Positions 26,538-34,883 of a stretch of DNA of 64,000 bases are shown one piece after another. The position numbers and the translations under genes were made by a program. The stretch's first letter is position 1. Each line of letters begins with the position of its first letter. The notes under the pieces were generated by a model. That model saw nothing but the letters and a program-made list of their open reading frames with translations. It did not search any database and had not been told where the DNA came from. This stretch comes from Desulfovibrio oxyclinae DSM 11498 (lineage in GTDB: Bacteria; Desulfobacterota; Desulfovibrionia; Desulfovibrionales; Desulfovibrionaceae), in contig NZ_AQXE01000007.1 in the NCBI RefSeq assembly GCF_000375485.1, positions 9,434-73,433 of the forward strand. Reading direction: 5' to 3'.

Positions 26538-27431
26538 CTAGGCTGTGAAGGGGATCACGTTGTTGGTGAACGCTCGTACGGCTTCTTCTGCCGCGTCCGT
26601 TCGCTTTACCTTGTTGATGGTGTGTGCGTTCAGCATGTGGCTGACTTCCACGGCGGTGGGGATGGTTCGGAAAGTCCACGCTTCGGCCCAGGACTCGCCG
26701 CGGAGGTAGGAGAGAGCCCAGCGCAGAGTGTGCCCGTGGAAATAGCCCGGGTTGGCTATGACCACCAGCGCCTTGCCGCGACCATCGAGAGCGCGTTCGC
26801 GAAAGCCCACCTTGCGTTGCACCGCACTGAGCAGAGGGTAGGCAATGTGCAGAAAGGCGCAGCCGGACTGTGCGGCGCGGACGTGAAGGTCCCATTCCGA
26901 ATAGATGAAGTCTTCGCGAAACATTTCCAAACGTTCGAATGTTTCCTTCAAGACAGTGACGGATGGGCCGAGGATGTCGGTCCTGCGGATCGCATCCTCG
27001 TCGAAAGGAGCCAGCCGCATCAGGCCGGAGGCGCCACGATTGTCGTTTTGCGACATGCGCACATAGTCGGTGTAGATGAAGTCCGCTTCCGGCACGTCAT
27101 CATGAGCGTCAAGGAGTTCGTCCAGATAGTGGCGGTCGAGCCGATGCGATGCATGCAGAAAACTCAGAAGCGGCGACTGCGCGTGCTTTGCCGCGGCATT
27201 GCGCATGGCTGGGACAGTAGCTTCGTCAGCCGTCGGAACAGCCGTAATAGGCATATCGAGAGCGGTTTCCCAAATCTTCACGTCCTCAAGCAGTCGCTCG
27301 GGTGCCGCCACGATCAATTCCGCTCTGTCGGGATCACCGTTCTGCATCGCGGCCGTCTGAAAGGCGCGGGGCAGGGAGGGATGCTCCTCGGCGAGCGTTA
27401 TGATCAATGAGGCTCTGGGATTTCCTCTCAT
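26538..27431 (-). CDS. glycosyltransferase-like protein (GT2/GT-A-type, divergent)
   Basis: 297 residues from ATG 27431. Pattern of a GT-A fold: SLIITLAEEHPSLPRAFQTA at the start, NAAAKHAQSPLLSFLHASHRLDRHYLDELLDAH in the middle, YTDYVRMSQND where GT2 enzymes carry the DxD-like site, and SEWDLHVRAAQSGCAFLHIAYPLLSA with the usual late acidic-x-x region. A protein-glycosylation or lipopolysaccharide transferase is likely, but no clear DxD is present, so activity is unsure. Divergent from the SulP gene. The 230 bases after it (26307-26537) hold nothing I can name. Confidence 0.6.
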   Translation of the reverse strand: MRGNPRASLIITLAEEHPSLPRAFQTAAMQNGDPDRAELIVAAPERLLEDVKIWETALDMPITAVPTADEATVPAMRNAAAKHAQSPLLSFLHASHRLDRHYLDELLDAHDDVPEADFIYTDYVRMSQNDNRGASGLMRLAPFDEDAIRRTDILGPSVTVLKETFERLEMFREDFIYSEWDLHVRAAQSGCAFLHIAYPLLSAVQRKVGFRERALDGRGKALVVIANPGYFHGHTLRWALSYLRGESWAEAWTFRTIPTAVEVSHMLNAHTINKVKRTDAAEEAVRAFTNNVIPFTA

Positions 27432-27574
27432 GTCCAAACCCTTCCGTGGGTTTTGCCTGCGACACGTCCATGTGCGCAATTCGGCTTCTTCGTGACCGTC
27501 TTATCGGCGCAGGGAGGGTATTCTTTAGGGGGTGAATGAAAAAAAAAATGCGTTTCATGAATCAGCGGTGCGGG

Positions 27575-27603
27575 TTGCCACGTCCATCGGGTTTGCGTAT
27601 AAG
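27575..27603 (+). promoter_or_regulatory. sigma-70-type promoter of the SulP gene
   Basis: TTGCCA (27575-27580) and TATAAG (27598-27603) are separated by exactly 17 bases. Transcription would begin near 27610, which rules out the upstream in-frame ATGs at 27536-27560 as the start of the SulP protein. Confidence 0.65.
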
Positions 27604-27649
27604 TCAAAAGAAGCTGTCTCTTCGGATGGTTGGCAACAGTGATAATTCG

Positions 27650-30295
27650 ATGGAGGATGCCGTGGCGGTCTTCAAATGTCCCGAGTGCGATTTCGAGAAA
27701 CGCGTTGCCGACGATCTCGACGGTCGGGCGGTACGATGTCCCGTCTGTGGCGAAGTTTCCGTGACAGGGGAATCTCTTGATCTGAACATTGATCAGGGGG
27801 GGGCACAATTCGATGAGATCAGCTCGCCCGAAGATATCTGCCCCGACTGCGGCGCGACAGTAGGGGACTGCGATACCCCCGGCACCTGCCCGAACTGCGG
27901 CGGCGCCATCTGCATGCCCCATGAAGAGGTCACGGAGCTTCCCGACCCTGAAGACACTTCGGTGGACCTGAGCGATCTTGTGGACGAGTCCGGAAGGCCA
28001 TGGGAGCCGCAGGAACATCCGGAAGAGCCGGAAGGTCTTGAGGATTTTCAGGCCGCTCAGCGCGAAGAGCAGCGGGGCAGGGTCTTGGCCGGTGGCTGGT
28101 TTCCCAACATTTTCGCCGGGATCGTCTCCGGCCTGCTCGGATATGTTTCCGCCTTGTGCATGGGGCTTCTCGTCGGCTCGCAGGCCGACGGCGGAGTCTT
28201 TCTGGCCAATGCGGCTGCCATGGCACTCGTCTCCGCCTGCGTCGGCGGTTTTCTTTTTTCCTTGAGAAGCAGGATCCCCTTTGCGCTTGCCGGGCCCGAG
28301 TCGGTCCTGTGCGGCGTAACCTTTCTCTATGCCGGTGCGCTATATTCCGGGCTGCAAGGCGGCCCTGCCGATTCGGTGGTCCCGACCCTGACTGCGGGCA
28401 TCGTGACTGCGGGGATCTGTACTGGACTGACACTTTACGCACTCGGACGTGTGGGAGCCGGAGTCTGGGTCCGCTACACCCCGGTACAGGTCATCGGCGG
28501 CGTTGTGGGCGGTATAGGCTTCTTCATCGTGCTTGCCGCTCTTTCCCTCATGACCGGTGATGGAAGCGTCCCGCACGCGGGGCTTTCTGTCCTTCAGTTC
28601 ATGGACTGGGAACGCATTGCCACAGCAGATCCGATACGCGTGCTACCGCCGGTCGCGTTCGGCTTCTTCCTCTACATTCTTTCCGGACGCTTCCGGAACA
28701 GCCTGTGGCTGCTCTGCGTGCTCGTGGCGACCCTCATCGGCGTGCAGGCGCTGGAGCTGTGGGGGCATGACAGTCTCTGGACGAAAGTGTTGTTGATTCC
28801 GGCCGGGTTGCCGGTGAATGCCGAAGCGTTCCACTCCGAAGTGCTGAGTTCCGGTTTCTGGAGCCGGGTCCAGTGGCAGGTCATACTGGACAACGCCTAT
28901 TTCATTGGCGCGTTGATGGCCATTGCGTTCATCAAGGTGACGTACAGGGGGACGCTCTTGGAGGCCGAGGTTTCGCCCACCGAGGGGGGCGTGGGTGACT
29001 TCGAATCCGTGGGTCTGGCAAATTTCGGTTCCGCAGTGCTTGGTGGAATGCCTGTCTCCTTTTCACGCGGGCGCAGCCTCGGAAGTCTGGCCATCGGCGG
29101 CAAGGGTGCCTTGGCCGGCGTGCTGGCTTCCTTTATTTGCGGAGGGCTTTACCTTGCCGGAGAGGTACCCGTGGCATTCCTGCCCCGTTTCGTCCTTGAA
29201 GGCATGTTGATTTTCTTCGGCCTCGCACTGATTCGCGACTGGATGTTCAAAGTCCGCTCCGCATTCTATCGCCGTGACGACACCCTCGTGATGATGCTTG
29301 TGTTTTTCATGACGATTCTCCTGGGCGTGGTGATCGGCATCGGCTTTGGAGTGGCTTTCGGGGCGCTCATGAGCATCCGCCGCTACAGCCGTGACGGCGG
29401 TGTGCGCGGTGAACTTTCCGGCGCGGTCTTTCACAGCAACGTGGACCGCTCCCCCGCTCAGGCGCGCGTTCTGCGAGAGGTGGGCGAGCACGTGCACGTG
29501 GTCAGCCTGCGCGGCTTCGTGTTTCTCGGCACCATGCAGGACATGGTGGAACGCATCCGTGAACGCACCCTCGATCAGGAAAAGCTGGACGTGGAGTACC
29601 TGATCGTGGACTTCGGCAAAGTCTCCGGCTTCGCCTCGTTTTCGAACCTCGGTTTCGGGATGCTGCGCAACCTCGCGCTTGATGAGGAACTCAACGTCAT
29701 CTTTACACGGGTCCCGTTTGAGTTGGAGGAATACCTTGCCAAAAGCGGCTTCGCCATCAATGACATGGAAGGTTCTTTCCGCATCTTCATCAATCTGGAC
29801 TACGCTCTGGAATGGTGCGAAGAGCGACTGCTCGAAGCCGAGGGCATGACCTCGAAGACGCAGGGGACTCTGGTGCAGATGCTGGGACCGGCTTTTGCCG
29901 ACGAGCGGTATGCTCAGGCTCTGGTCAAGGTCATGAAGCGCATCGAGGCCAGTGACGGCGACGTGCTGTTCCGGCAGGGCGATCCGTCGGATACCATGTA
30001 TTTCGTGGAAAGCGGTTCCCTCGAGGTGGAACTGCAAAAGGATGGCAGGCGGTTCAGGCTCAAGAAGGTCGGCCCCGGTGCGGTGGTGGGGGAAATGGGC
30101 ATCTATACGGAAGCCCCGCGAACCGCAACGGTCAAGGCCGCCGAGCGGACCGTGCTGTATATGCTGACTCGGGACAAGCTCCACGCCGTGGAGCGTAAGG
30201 TGCCCAAGCTGGCAACGGCGCTGGACCGTTACCTGATAAACCTGCTCTCGGACCGCCTTTCGGATGCCAATCTGCGCGGGCGGGAACTCATCTAG
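27650..30295 (+). CDS. SulP-type anion transporter with N-terminal zinc ribbons, STAS and cyclic-nucleotide-binding domains
   Basis: 881 residues if started at ATG 27650 (27626 is the alternative; neither has a clear ribosome site). Order: zinc ribbon 1 with C10, C13, C30, C33; zinc ribbon 2 with C64, C67, C80, C83 (extra C74, C88); acidic linker; membrane domain of about ten to eleven segments (150-590) including the SulP PFALAGPES-like stretch; STAS domain (about 610-740) with FVFLGTMQDMVERI and YLIVDFGKVSGF; cNMP-binding domain (about 755-875) with GDVLFRQGDPSDTMYFVESGSLEV and GEMGIYTEAPRTATVKA. SulP proteins carry sulfate, bicarbonate or similar anions. SulP-STAS-cNMP is known; the paired zinc ribbons are unusual. 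Ligand and substrate unknown. Confidence 0.88.
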   Translation: MEDAVAVFKCPECDFEKRVADDLDGRAVRCPVCGEVSVTGESLDLNIDQGGAQFDEISSPEDICPDCGATVGDCDTPGTCPNCGGAICMPHEEVTELPDPEDTSVDLSDLVDESGRPWEPQEHPEEPEGLEDFQAAQREEQRGRVLAGGWFPNIFAGIVSGLLGYVSALCMGLLVGSQADGGVFLANAAAMALVSACVGGFLFSLRSRIPFALAGPESVLCGVTFLYAGALYSGLQGGPADSVVPTLTAGIVTAGICTGLTLYALGRVGAGVWVRYTPVQVIGGVVGGIGFFIVLAALSLMTGDGSVPHAGLSVLQFMDWERIATADPIRVLPPVAFGFFLYILSGRFRNSLWLLCVLVATLIGVQALELWGHDSLWTKVLLIPAGLPVNAEAFHSEVLSSGFWSRVQWQVILDNAYFIGALMAIAFIKVTYRGTLLEAEVSPTEGGVGDFESVGLANFGSAVLGGMPVSFSRGRSLGSLAIGGKGALAGVLASFICGGLYLAGEVPVAFLPRFVLEGMLIFFGLALIRDWMFKVRSAFYRRDDTLVMMLVFFMTILLGVVIGIGFGVAFGALMSIRRYSRDGGVRGELSGAVFHSNVDRSPAQARVLREVGEHVHVVSLRGFVFLGTMQDMVERIRERTLDQEKLDVEYLIVDFGKVSGFASFSNLGFGMLRNLALDEELNVIFTRVPFELEEYLAKSGFAINDMEGSFRIFINLDYALEWCEERLLEAEGMTSKTQGTLVQMLGPAFADERYAQALVKVMKRIEASDGDVLFRQGDPSDTMYFVESGSLEVELQKDGRRFRLKKVGPGAVVGEMGIYTEAPRTATVKAAERTVLYMLTRDKLHAVERKVPKLATALDRYLINLLSDRLSDANLRGRELI

Positions 30296-30300
30296 TTCAT

Positions 30301-31164
30301 CTAGCCCAGCTTCTCCAGATATTCTCTGAGGGCGTCGCGCCAGTGTCGCGGCGTGACGCCCGTTTTTTCTGTGAAACGGGACGTGTCAAGGACAGAATAA
30401 GCCGGACGCACCGCGCGCGTGGGCCATTCCGAAGAGGGGATGGGATCCACTTCACACTCGATTCCCGCCATGCCCACCGCGGCCGAGGCAAGATCATGCC
30501 ATGTGGCGGTTCCGGTGTTGGTGAGATGGTAGACACCGGTTGCGTCATTCTCTACGAGGCGCAGCGTGTTCTCCGCAATATCCGGGGTGTAGGAGGGCGA
30601 TCCTGTCTGGTCCGCCACTACCCTGAGCTGGTCGCGATCTGCGGCCAGTTCCAGCATCCGCTGGACAAAATTCATTTTTCCGGGACCGAAGAGCCAGGCA
30701 ACGCGAACTATCAGCGTGTGCTCGTAGTCCAGATCCAACAGGCCCTGTTCCCCGGCGGCCTTGCTGATGCCGTAGACGGACACCGCGCCGGGCCGGTCCG
30801 TTTCAAGGTACGGCATGTTGGCGTTGCCCTTGAACACGAAGTCCGTGCTGAAGTGGATGAACAGGGCATTGAAGCGGGATACTTGCGCGGCCAGAAGCGG
30901 TGGCACCGTGGCGTTGAGGGCGAATGCTTTCTCTTCCTCGTCCTCGGCGCCGTCCACCTGCGTGTAGGCCACGGCGTTGAAGACCGCGTCAGGGCGGAAG
31001 TCGTCCAGAATCCCGGCCACGGCCGCCTGATCGAGAACGTCCACATCCTCACTGGAAAGCGCCAGTACGTCGGCGCCTTCCTCTTTCAGTCGTGCGGAAA
31101 GCGCCTGTCCCAGCAGTCCGGTCCTGCCGCCGAATACGACGGCTTTCATGCCCTGAATTCGCAT
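30301..31164 (-). CDS. rfbD: dTDP-4-dehydrorhamnose reductase
   Basis: 287 residues from ATG 31164, which overlaps the rfbB stop as TAATG; ATG 31149 gives a more family-like MKAVVFGGRTGLLGQAL start and may be used instead. Last step of dTDP-L-rhamnose synthesis. Seen: GGRTGLLGQ nucleotide loop, FNAVAYTQVDGAEDEEE, STDFVFKG, and the YGISKAAGEQ active site with Tyr and Lys. Converges with the SulP gene, leaving 5 bases. Confidence 0.92.
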   Translation of the reverse strand: MRIQGMKAVVFGGRTGLLGQALSARLKEEGADVLALSSEDVDVLDQAAVAGILDDFRPDAVFNAVAYTQVDGAEDEEEKAFALNATVPPLLAAQVSRFNALFIHFSTDFVFKGNANMPYLETDRPGAVSVYGISKAAGEQGLLDLDYEHTLIVRVAWLFGPGKMNFVQRMLELAADRDQLRVVADQTGSPSYTPDIAENTLRLVENDATGVYHLTNTGTATWHDLASAAVGMAGIECEVDPIPSSEWPTRAVRPAYSVLDTSRFTEKTGVTPRHWRDALREYLEKLG

Positions 31165-32180
31165 TAGGTCCGATCCTCGTACCATTGGTTCATGAAGTTG
31201 CGGTAGGCTCCGCTCTGCACCTGATCCAGCCAGTCGGCGTGGTTCTCGTACCATTCTATTGTCTTCACGAGGCCGTCCCGGAATCCGATGGTCGGTGCGA
31301 AGCCGAGTTCCTCGGCGGCAAGCTTGAAGTCCATTGCGTAACGCAGGTCGTGCCCGGGCCGATCCTTGACGAAGGTGATCAGCGACTCGGGTTTGCCGAG
31401 GATGGAAAGAATGGTGCGTACCACATCAAGATTGGTTTCTTCGGCATCGCCGCCGAAGTTGTAGGCCTGCCCGTCGCGGCCCTTGAGCAGCGAGAGTTCC
31501 ACACCGAGACAGTGGTCCTCCACCCAGATCCAGTCGCGCACGTTCATGCCGTCCCCGTAGACCGGGAGAGGCTGATCAGCCTTGGCCCTGAGATAGATGA
31601 GCGGGATGAGCTTTTCCGGGAACTGGTAGGGTCCGTAGTTGTTGGAGCAACGCGTCACGACCATGGGCATGCCGTAGGTCTCGAAATAGGCCCGCGCCAT
31701 CATGTCCGCAGAGGCCTTGCTGGCGGAATAGGGGCTGTTGGGCGCCAGCGGCGTGCACTCCGTGAACTTCCCTTCCGGACCGAGCGTGCCGTAGACCTCG
31801 TCGGTGGAGACGTGCACGAAGCGTGAAATACCGTTCTGCCGGGCGCATTCCATAAGATTCTGCGCACCCTGGATGTTCGTGGTCACGAACGGAGATGGAT
31901 CATTGATGGAACGGTCCACGTGCGATTCGGCGGCAAAGTTGACCACCGCGTCCAGATGCGGGTCTGCCATGATCTCCATGCACAGTTCGCGGTCGCAGAT
32001 GTCGCCCTGCACGAAGGAGTAGCGCGGTTCGTCCTGCTCAAGGTCGAGAAGGTTCAACCGGTTGCCCGCGTAGGTGAGCTTGTCGAGATTGACGATCTGC
32101 CAGTCCGGGTGTTTCCGGAGCATCATGCGGATGAAGTTGGTGCCGATGAATCCGCAGCCGCCGGTGACGAGAATTTTCAT
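31164..32180 (-). CDS. rfbB: dTDP-glucose 4,6-dehydratase
   Basis: 338 residues. Converts dTDP-glucose to the 4-keto-6-deoxy sugar with bound NAD. Seen: GGCGFIGTNFIR (7-18), VNFAAESHVDRSI, STDEVYGTLG with the catalytic D-E pair, and YSASKASADMMAR with Tyr and Lys. Overlaps rfbD. rfbA and rfbC, needed to complete the pathway, are not in the window. Confidence 0.95.
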   Translation of the reverse strand: MKILVTGGCGFIGTNFIRMMLRKHPDWQIVNLDKLTYAGNRLNLLDLEQDEPRYSFVQGDICDRELCMEIMADPHLDAVVNFAAESHVDRSINDPSPFVTTNIQGAQNLMECARQNGISRFVHVSTDEVYGTLGPEGKFTECTPLAPNSPYSASKASADMMARAYFETYGMPMVVTRCSNNYGPYQFPEKLIPLIYLRAKADQPLPVYGDGMNVRDWIWVEDHCLGVELSLLKGRDGQAYNFGGDAEETNLDVVRTILSILGKPESLITFVKDRPGHDLRYAMDFKLAAEELGFAPTIGFRDGLVKTIEWYENHADWLDQVQSGAYRNFMNQWYEDRT

Positions 32181-32265
32181 GTATCGGTCCTGAAGGGCTC
32201 TTGTTTAACTGGATGCGGGGAATCGTCCCAATCAATACAGGCAGGCCGGAAAAATGACAAGCGAC

Positions 32266-32724
32266 CTATCCCGGAAGCTGACCGGTCCGTCCCAAAGCCT
32301 GATAAAGCAGAATGCCGGTAGCCGTGGATTGGTTCAGGCTGCGAACTGCGCTACGAATGGGGATGCGCACGTGCCGCGTGAATCGGTCCAGTACCTCGGC
32401 GGGAATGCCTCGCGTCTCCGGGCCGATCAGGATGGCGTCATCCGGTTCAAAGGCGAAGTCGTGCAGCAGGGTGCCGCCGCGTGCGCTGGAACAGACCACG
32501 CCGCCGTCGTGCGATTCGAGAAAATGGTCGAGGTCCGGGTGCACCGTCACATCCACATGGGGCCAGTAATCCAGCCCGGCGCGCTTGAGGTATTTGTCTT
32601 CAAGCGAGAACCCCAGCGGCTCTATGAGATGCAGCGGGGTGCCGGTGGCGGCGCAAAGGCGCGCGATGTTGCCGGTGTTCGGCGGAATTTCCGGTTCGTA
32701 AAGGACGATCTTCATGCGCGGCAA
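32266..32724 (-). CDS. trmL: tRNA (cytidine/uridine-34-2'-O)-methyltransferase TrmL
   Basis: 152 residues, the usual length of this minimal SPOUT enzyme. It methylates the ribose of position 34 in certain leucine tRNAs with SAM. Seen: VLYEPEIPPNTGNIARLCAATGTPLHLIEPLGF, the mid segment GTLLHDFAFEPDDAILIGPETRGIP, and the C-terminal knot RSLNQSTATGILLYQAL (usually RSLNLSNA). Downstream of mobB by 16 bases on the same strand. Confidence 0.93.
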   Translation of the reverse strand: MPRMKIVLYEPEIPPNTGNIARLCAATGTPLHLIEPLGFSLEDKYLKRAGLDYWPHVDVTVHPDLDHFLESHDGGVVCSSARGGTLLHDFAFEPDDAILIGPETRGIPAEVLDRFTRHVRIPIRSAVRSLNQSTATGILLYQALGRTGQLPG

Positions 32725-32740
32725 AATAGCCGCGAAACCG

Positions 32741-33448
32741 CTAGACGTCCACCTTGATTTCGGCCTTGCCCGGCGCGAACCCCTTGAGGGTGCTGAGCAT
32801 GCCGCGGACCGTTGCCGCGATCATCTTTTCCACGAACGGGTTGGTGCCAAGCGGCGTGCCGTTGATGCTGATCTCCGCCGCGCTTTCGAGGGATACGCAG
32901 TCGTTCACCGAAGCCTGACCGGAAGCTATTTCCGCGGCAAGTGCCTTGCAGCTTTCCCGGCCGCAGGCTTCACAGTCCAGAGCGGGCAGAACGAAGCCGC
33001 GTTCAAGCACGATGTCAGCCAGTTCGGCCGGATCGTCCGTGGTCGGGATGCCGGGGATTTCGTATTTCCCGTAAACCGCGACAGCCAGCTCCGGGGAGAG
33101 CCAGTCGAGCCCTTCGGCTGGCTCTTCGTCGAGAACCAGTACCCGCGGCATCCAGCCGAGATACTTGCCGCCTTCGACCACCATGAACTCCGCGTCCATC
33201 AAGGGCAACAGGTCGGCGAGGGGGCGTACCTTGGGCCACAGGGCGAAGGCTTCATTGGGGCCGAAGCCGAGGACGCCGGTGCAGTGTTCGGCGTAGCGGG
33301 CGGTGTCCGTGTCCTGACGGTCGAAGCCGTGGCTGGAATGCTTTGCGGCGGAAACGCGGATGCCGCGCTGCTTCAGTTCCGCGCAGAGTGCGAGGCCGAG
33401 AGTGGTCTTGCCGGCTTTCTTGGGGCCGACGATGGATACCGCTTTCAT
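32741..33448 (-). CDS. mobB: MobB-like P-loop protein with C-terminal Fe-S motif
   Basis: 235 residues from ATG 33448, which overlaps the tupC stop (ATGA). N-terminal MobB-type GTPase with P-loop GPKKAGKTT (8-16) and VEGGKYLGWMPRV; MobB aids guanine-dinucleotide addition to molybdopterin. The C-terminal part carries CEACGRESCKALAAEIASG...C: C159, C162, C167, C184. That is the pattern of the small [4Fe-4S] domain found in RnfB and acetyl-CoA synthase subunits. The fusion is unlike E. coli MobB. Being the last gene of the tup operon, it ties metal uptake to cofactor synthesis. Confidence 0.83.
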   Translation of the reverse strand: MKAVSIVGPKKAGKTTLGLALCAELKQRGIRVSAAKHSSHGFDRQDTDTARYAEHCTGVLGFGPNEAFALWPKVRPLADLLPLMDAEFMVVEGGKYLGWMPRVLVLDEEPAEGLDWLSPELAVAVYGKYEIPGIPTTDDPAELADIVLERGFVLPALDCEACGRESCKALAAEIASGQASVNDCVSLESAAEISINGTPLGTNPFVEKMIAATVRGMLSTLKGFAPGKAEIKVDV

Positions 33449-34122
33449 GCGTTTTCTCCCTGTGTGGTCTTCTGTTTCACGATGCTGCCGCGCTCCATGC
33501 AGATGACGGTGTCGCTCACCGCGTGCAGCCATTTCATGTCGTGGCTGACGATGACCAGCGTGGTGCCGAAGCGAGATCTTGCCGAAAGCGCGGCTTCGCG
33601 GATGGTCGCCGCACTGGCTTCGTCAAGGCTCGCCGTCGGTTCGTCCAGAAGCAGCAGGGCCGGACGGAATGCCAGTCGGGCCGCCAGCGCCACGCGCTGC
33701 GCCTCTCCGCCGGAGAGTTCATACCACTTCCGGTGACAGAATGCGACGGGGTCGAGCCCAACGAGTCGCAATGCCTCGTAAACCCGTTCTTTTTCGTTTT
33801 CCATGCCCCGCGCCCTGAGTCCGAAGGCGACGTTGGAATAGACGCTCTGCTTGAGCAGAAACGGCTCCTGAAGCAGAAGCGTCACGTCGCGGTGGCCGGG
33901 GGTGGAGGCGGCATCGGTGCGCTCACCGTTCAAGAGGACCGTGCCGATGGCCGGAGATTCAAGCTGGGCCATGATCCGTAGCAGGGTGGACTTGCCGCAT
34001 CCGTTCGGGCCGCTTAGGCCTGTGATGCTTCCCTGCTCAAGGCTGAGGTAGGGGATGTCCAGCACGTCGCGTCCGCAGTACTGCTGACGTATTTCGAAAA
34101 GTTCGCAGATGGGCTGGCTCAT
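33445..34122 (-). CDS. tupC: tungstate ABC transporter ATPase TupC
   Basis: 225 residues. Walker A GPNGCGKST, signature LSGGEAQRVALAARL and Walker B LLLDEPTASLDE are intact. It lacks the C-terminal regulatory domain of ModC, as TupC does. Overlaps tupB by four bases upstream and mobB downstream. Energises uptake of tungstate (perhaps also molybdate) across the inner membrane. Confidence 0.92.
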   Translation of the reverse strand: MSQPICELFEIRQQYCGRDVLDIPYLSLEQGSITGLSGPNGCGKSTLLRIMAQLESPAIGTVLLNGERTDAASTPGHRDVTLLLQEPFLLKQSVYSNVAFGLRARGMENEKERVYEALRLVGLDPVAFCHRKWYELSGGEAQRVALAARLAFRPALLLLDEPTASLDEASAATIREAALSARSRFGTTLVIVSHDMKWLHAVSDTVICMERGSIVKQKTTQGENA

Positions 34123-34814
34123 TGTCCGGCCCTCCGCTTGAGCATGGAGACGCCGATGTTTACTGCGAACGCTACGGCCAGAAGCACCATGCCCAGTGCA
34201 ATGCCGGTATCGAATTCACCCTTGCCGGTTTCCAGCGCGATGGCGGTGGTGATGGTGCGCGTGTGCCACTTGATGTTGCCGCCGACCATCATGGAAATCC
34301 CAACTTCCGAGACGATGCGCCCGTAGGCTGCAACAGCGGCGAGCATGAGGCTGTATCGCGTTTCCAGAATGGTGGCGGTGAGCATCTGGCGCTTACTGGC
34401 GCCGAGGGTGATGAGGGTCGGCTTGAGCCTTCTGTCCTGCGATTCGACCGCGTTGGCCGTCATGGCGACCACGATGGGCATACCCAGCATGAATTGGCCG
34501 ATGGCGATGCCGGGGATGGTGAACAGCAGCTCCAGATCGCCCAGCGGGCCCCGGTTCGAAAGAAAGGCGTAGACCACCAGCCCGATGACCACGGTGGGAA
34601 ACGAGAGCAGGGTGTCCACGACGGTGCGAAGTGCCTTCTTGCCGCGAAAGTCGTTGTGACCGAGCAGAAATCCCAGCGGAATGCCTGCGGCAAGACATGC
34701 GACGATGGAAAGCGTGGACACTGCAACAGTGGTCCAGATAGCGGAAAATGTCTCGGGATCGCCCCCGAAAAGCAGCCCGAAAGCTCTGATAAACCCGTTC
34801 AGCAGGTAGTCCAT
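34119..34814 (-). CDS. tupB: tungstate ABC transporter permease TupB
   Basis: 231 residues with about five TM helices. Coupling loop region VESQDRRLKPTLITLGASKRQMLTA and the family end VSEVGISMMVGGNIKWHTRTITTAIALETGKGEFD identify TupB/WtpB-type permeases rather than ModB. Sits 69 bases after tupA. Confidence 0.93.
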   Translation of the reverse strand: MDYLLNGFIRAFGLLFGGDPETFSAIWTTVAVSTLSIVACLAAGIPLGFLLGHNDFRGKKALRTVVDTLLSFPTVVIGLVVYAFLSNRGPLGDLELLFTIPGIAIGQFMLGMPIVVAMTANAVESQDRRLKPTLITLGASKRQMLTATILETRYSLMLAAVAAYGRIVSEVGISMMVGGNIKWHTRTITTAIALETGKGEFDTGIALGMVLLAVAFAVNIGVSMLKRRAGQ

Positions 34815-34883
34815 GGCCCGTCCGTGCGAAAAGCGCGGCGCAGAGTCGTGCCCTGCGCCGCGCGTCTTTGCGAGTTTATGCGG

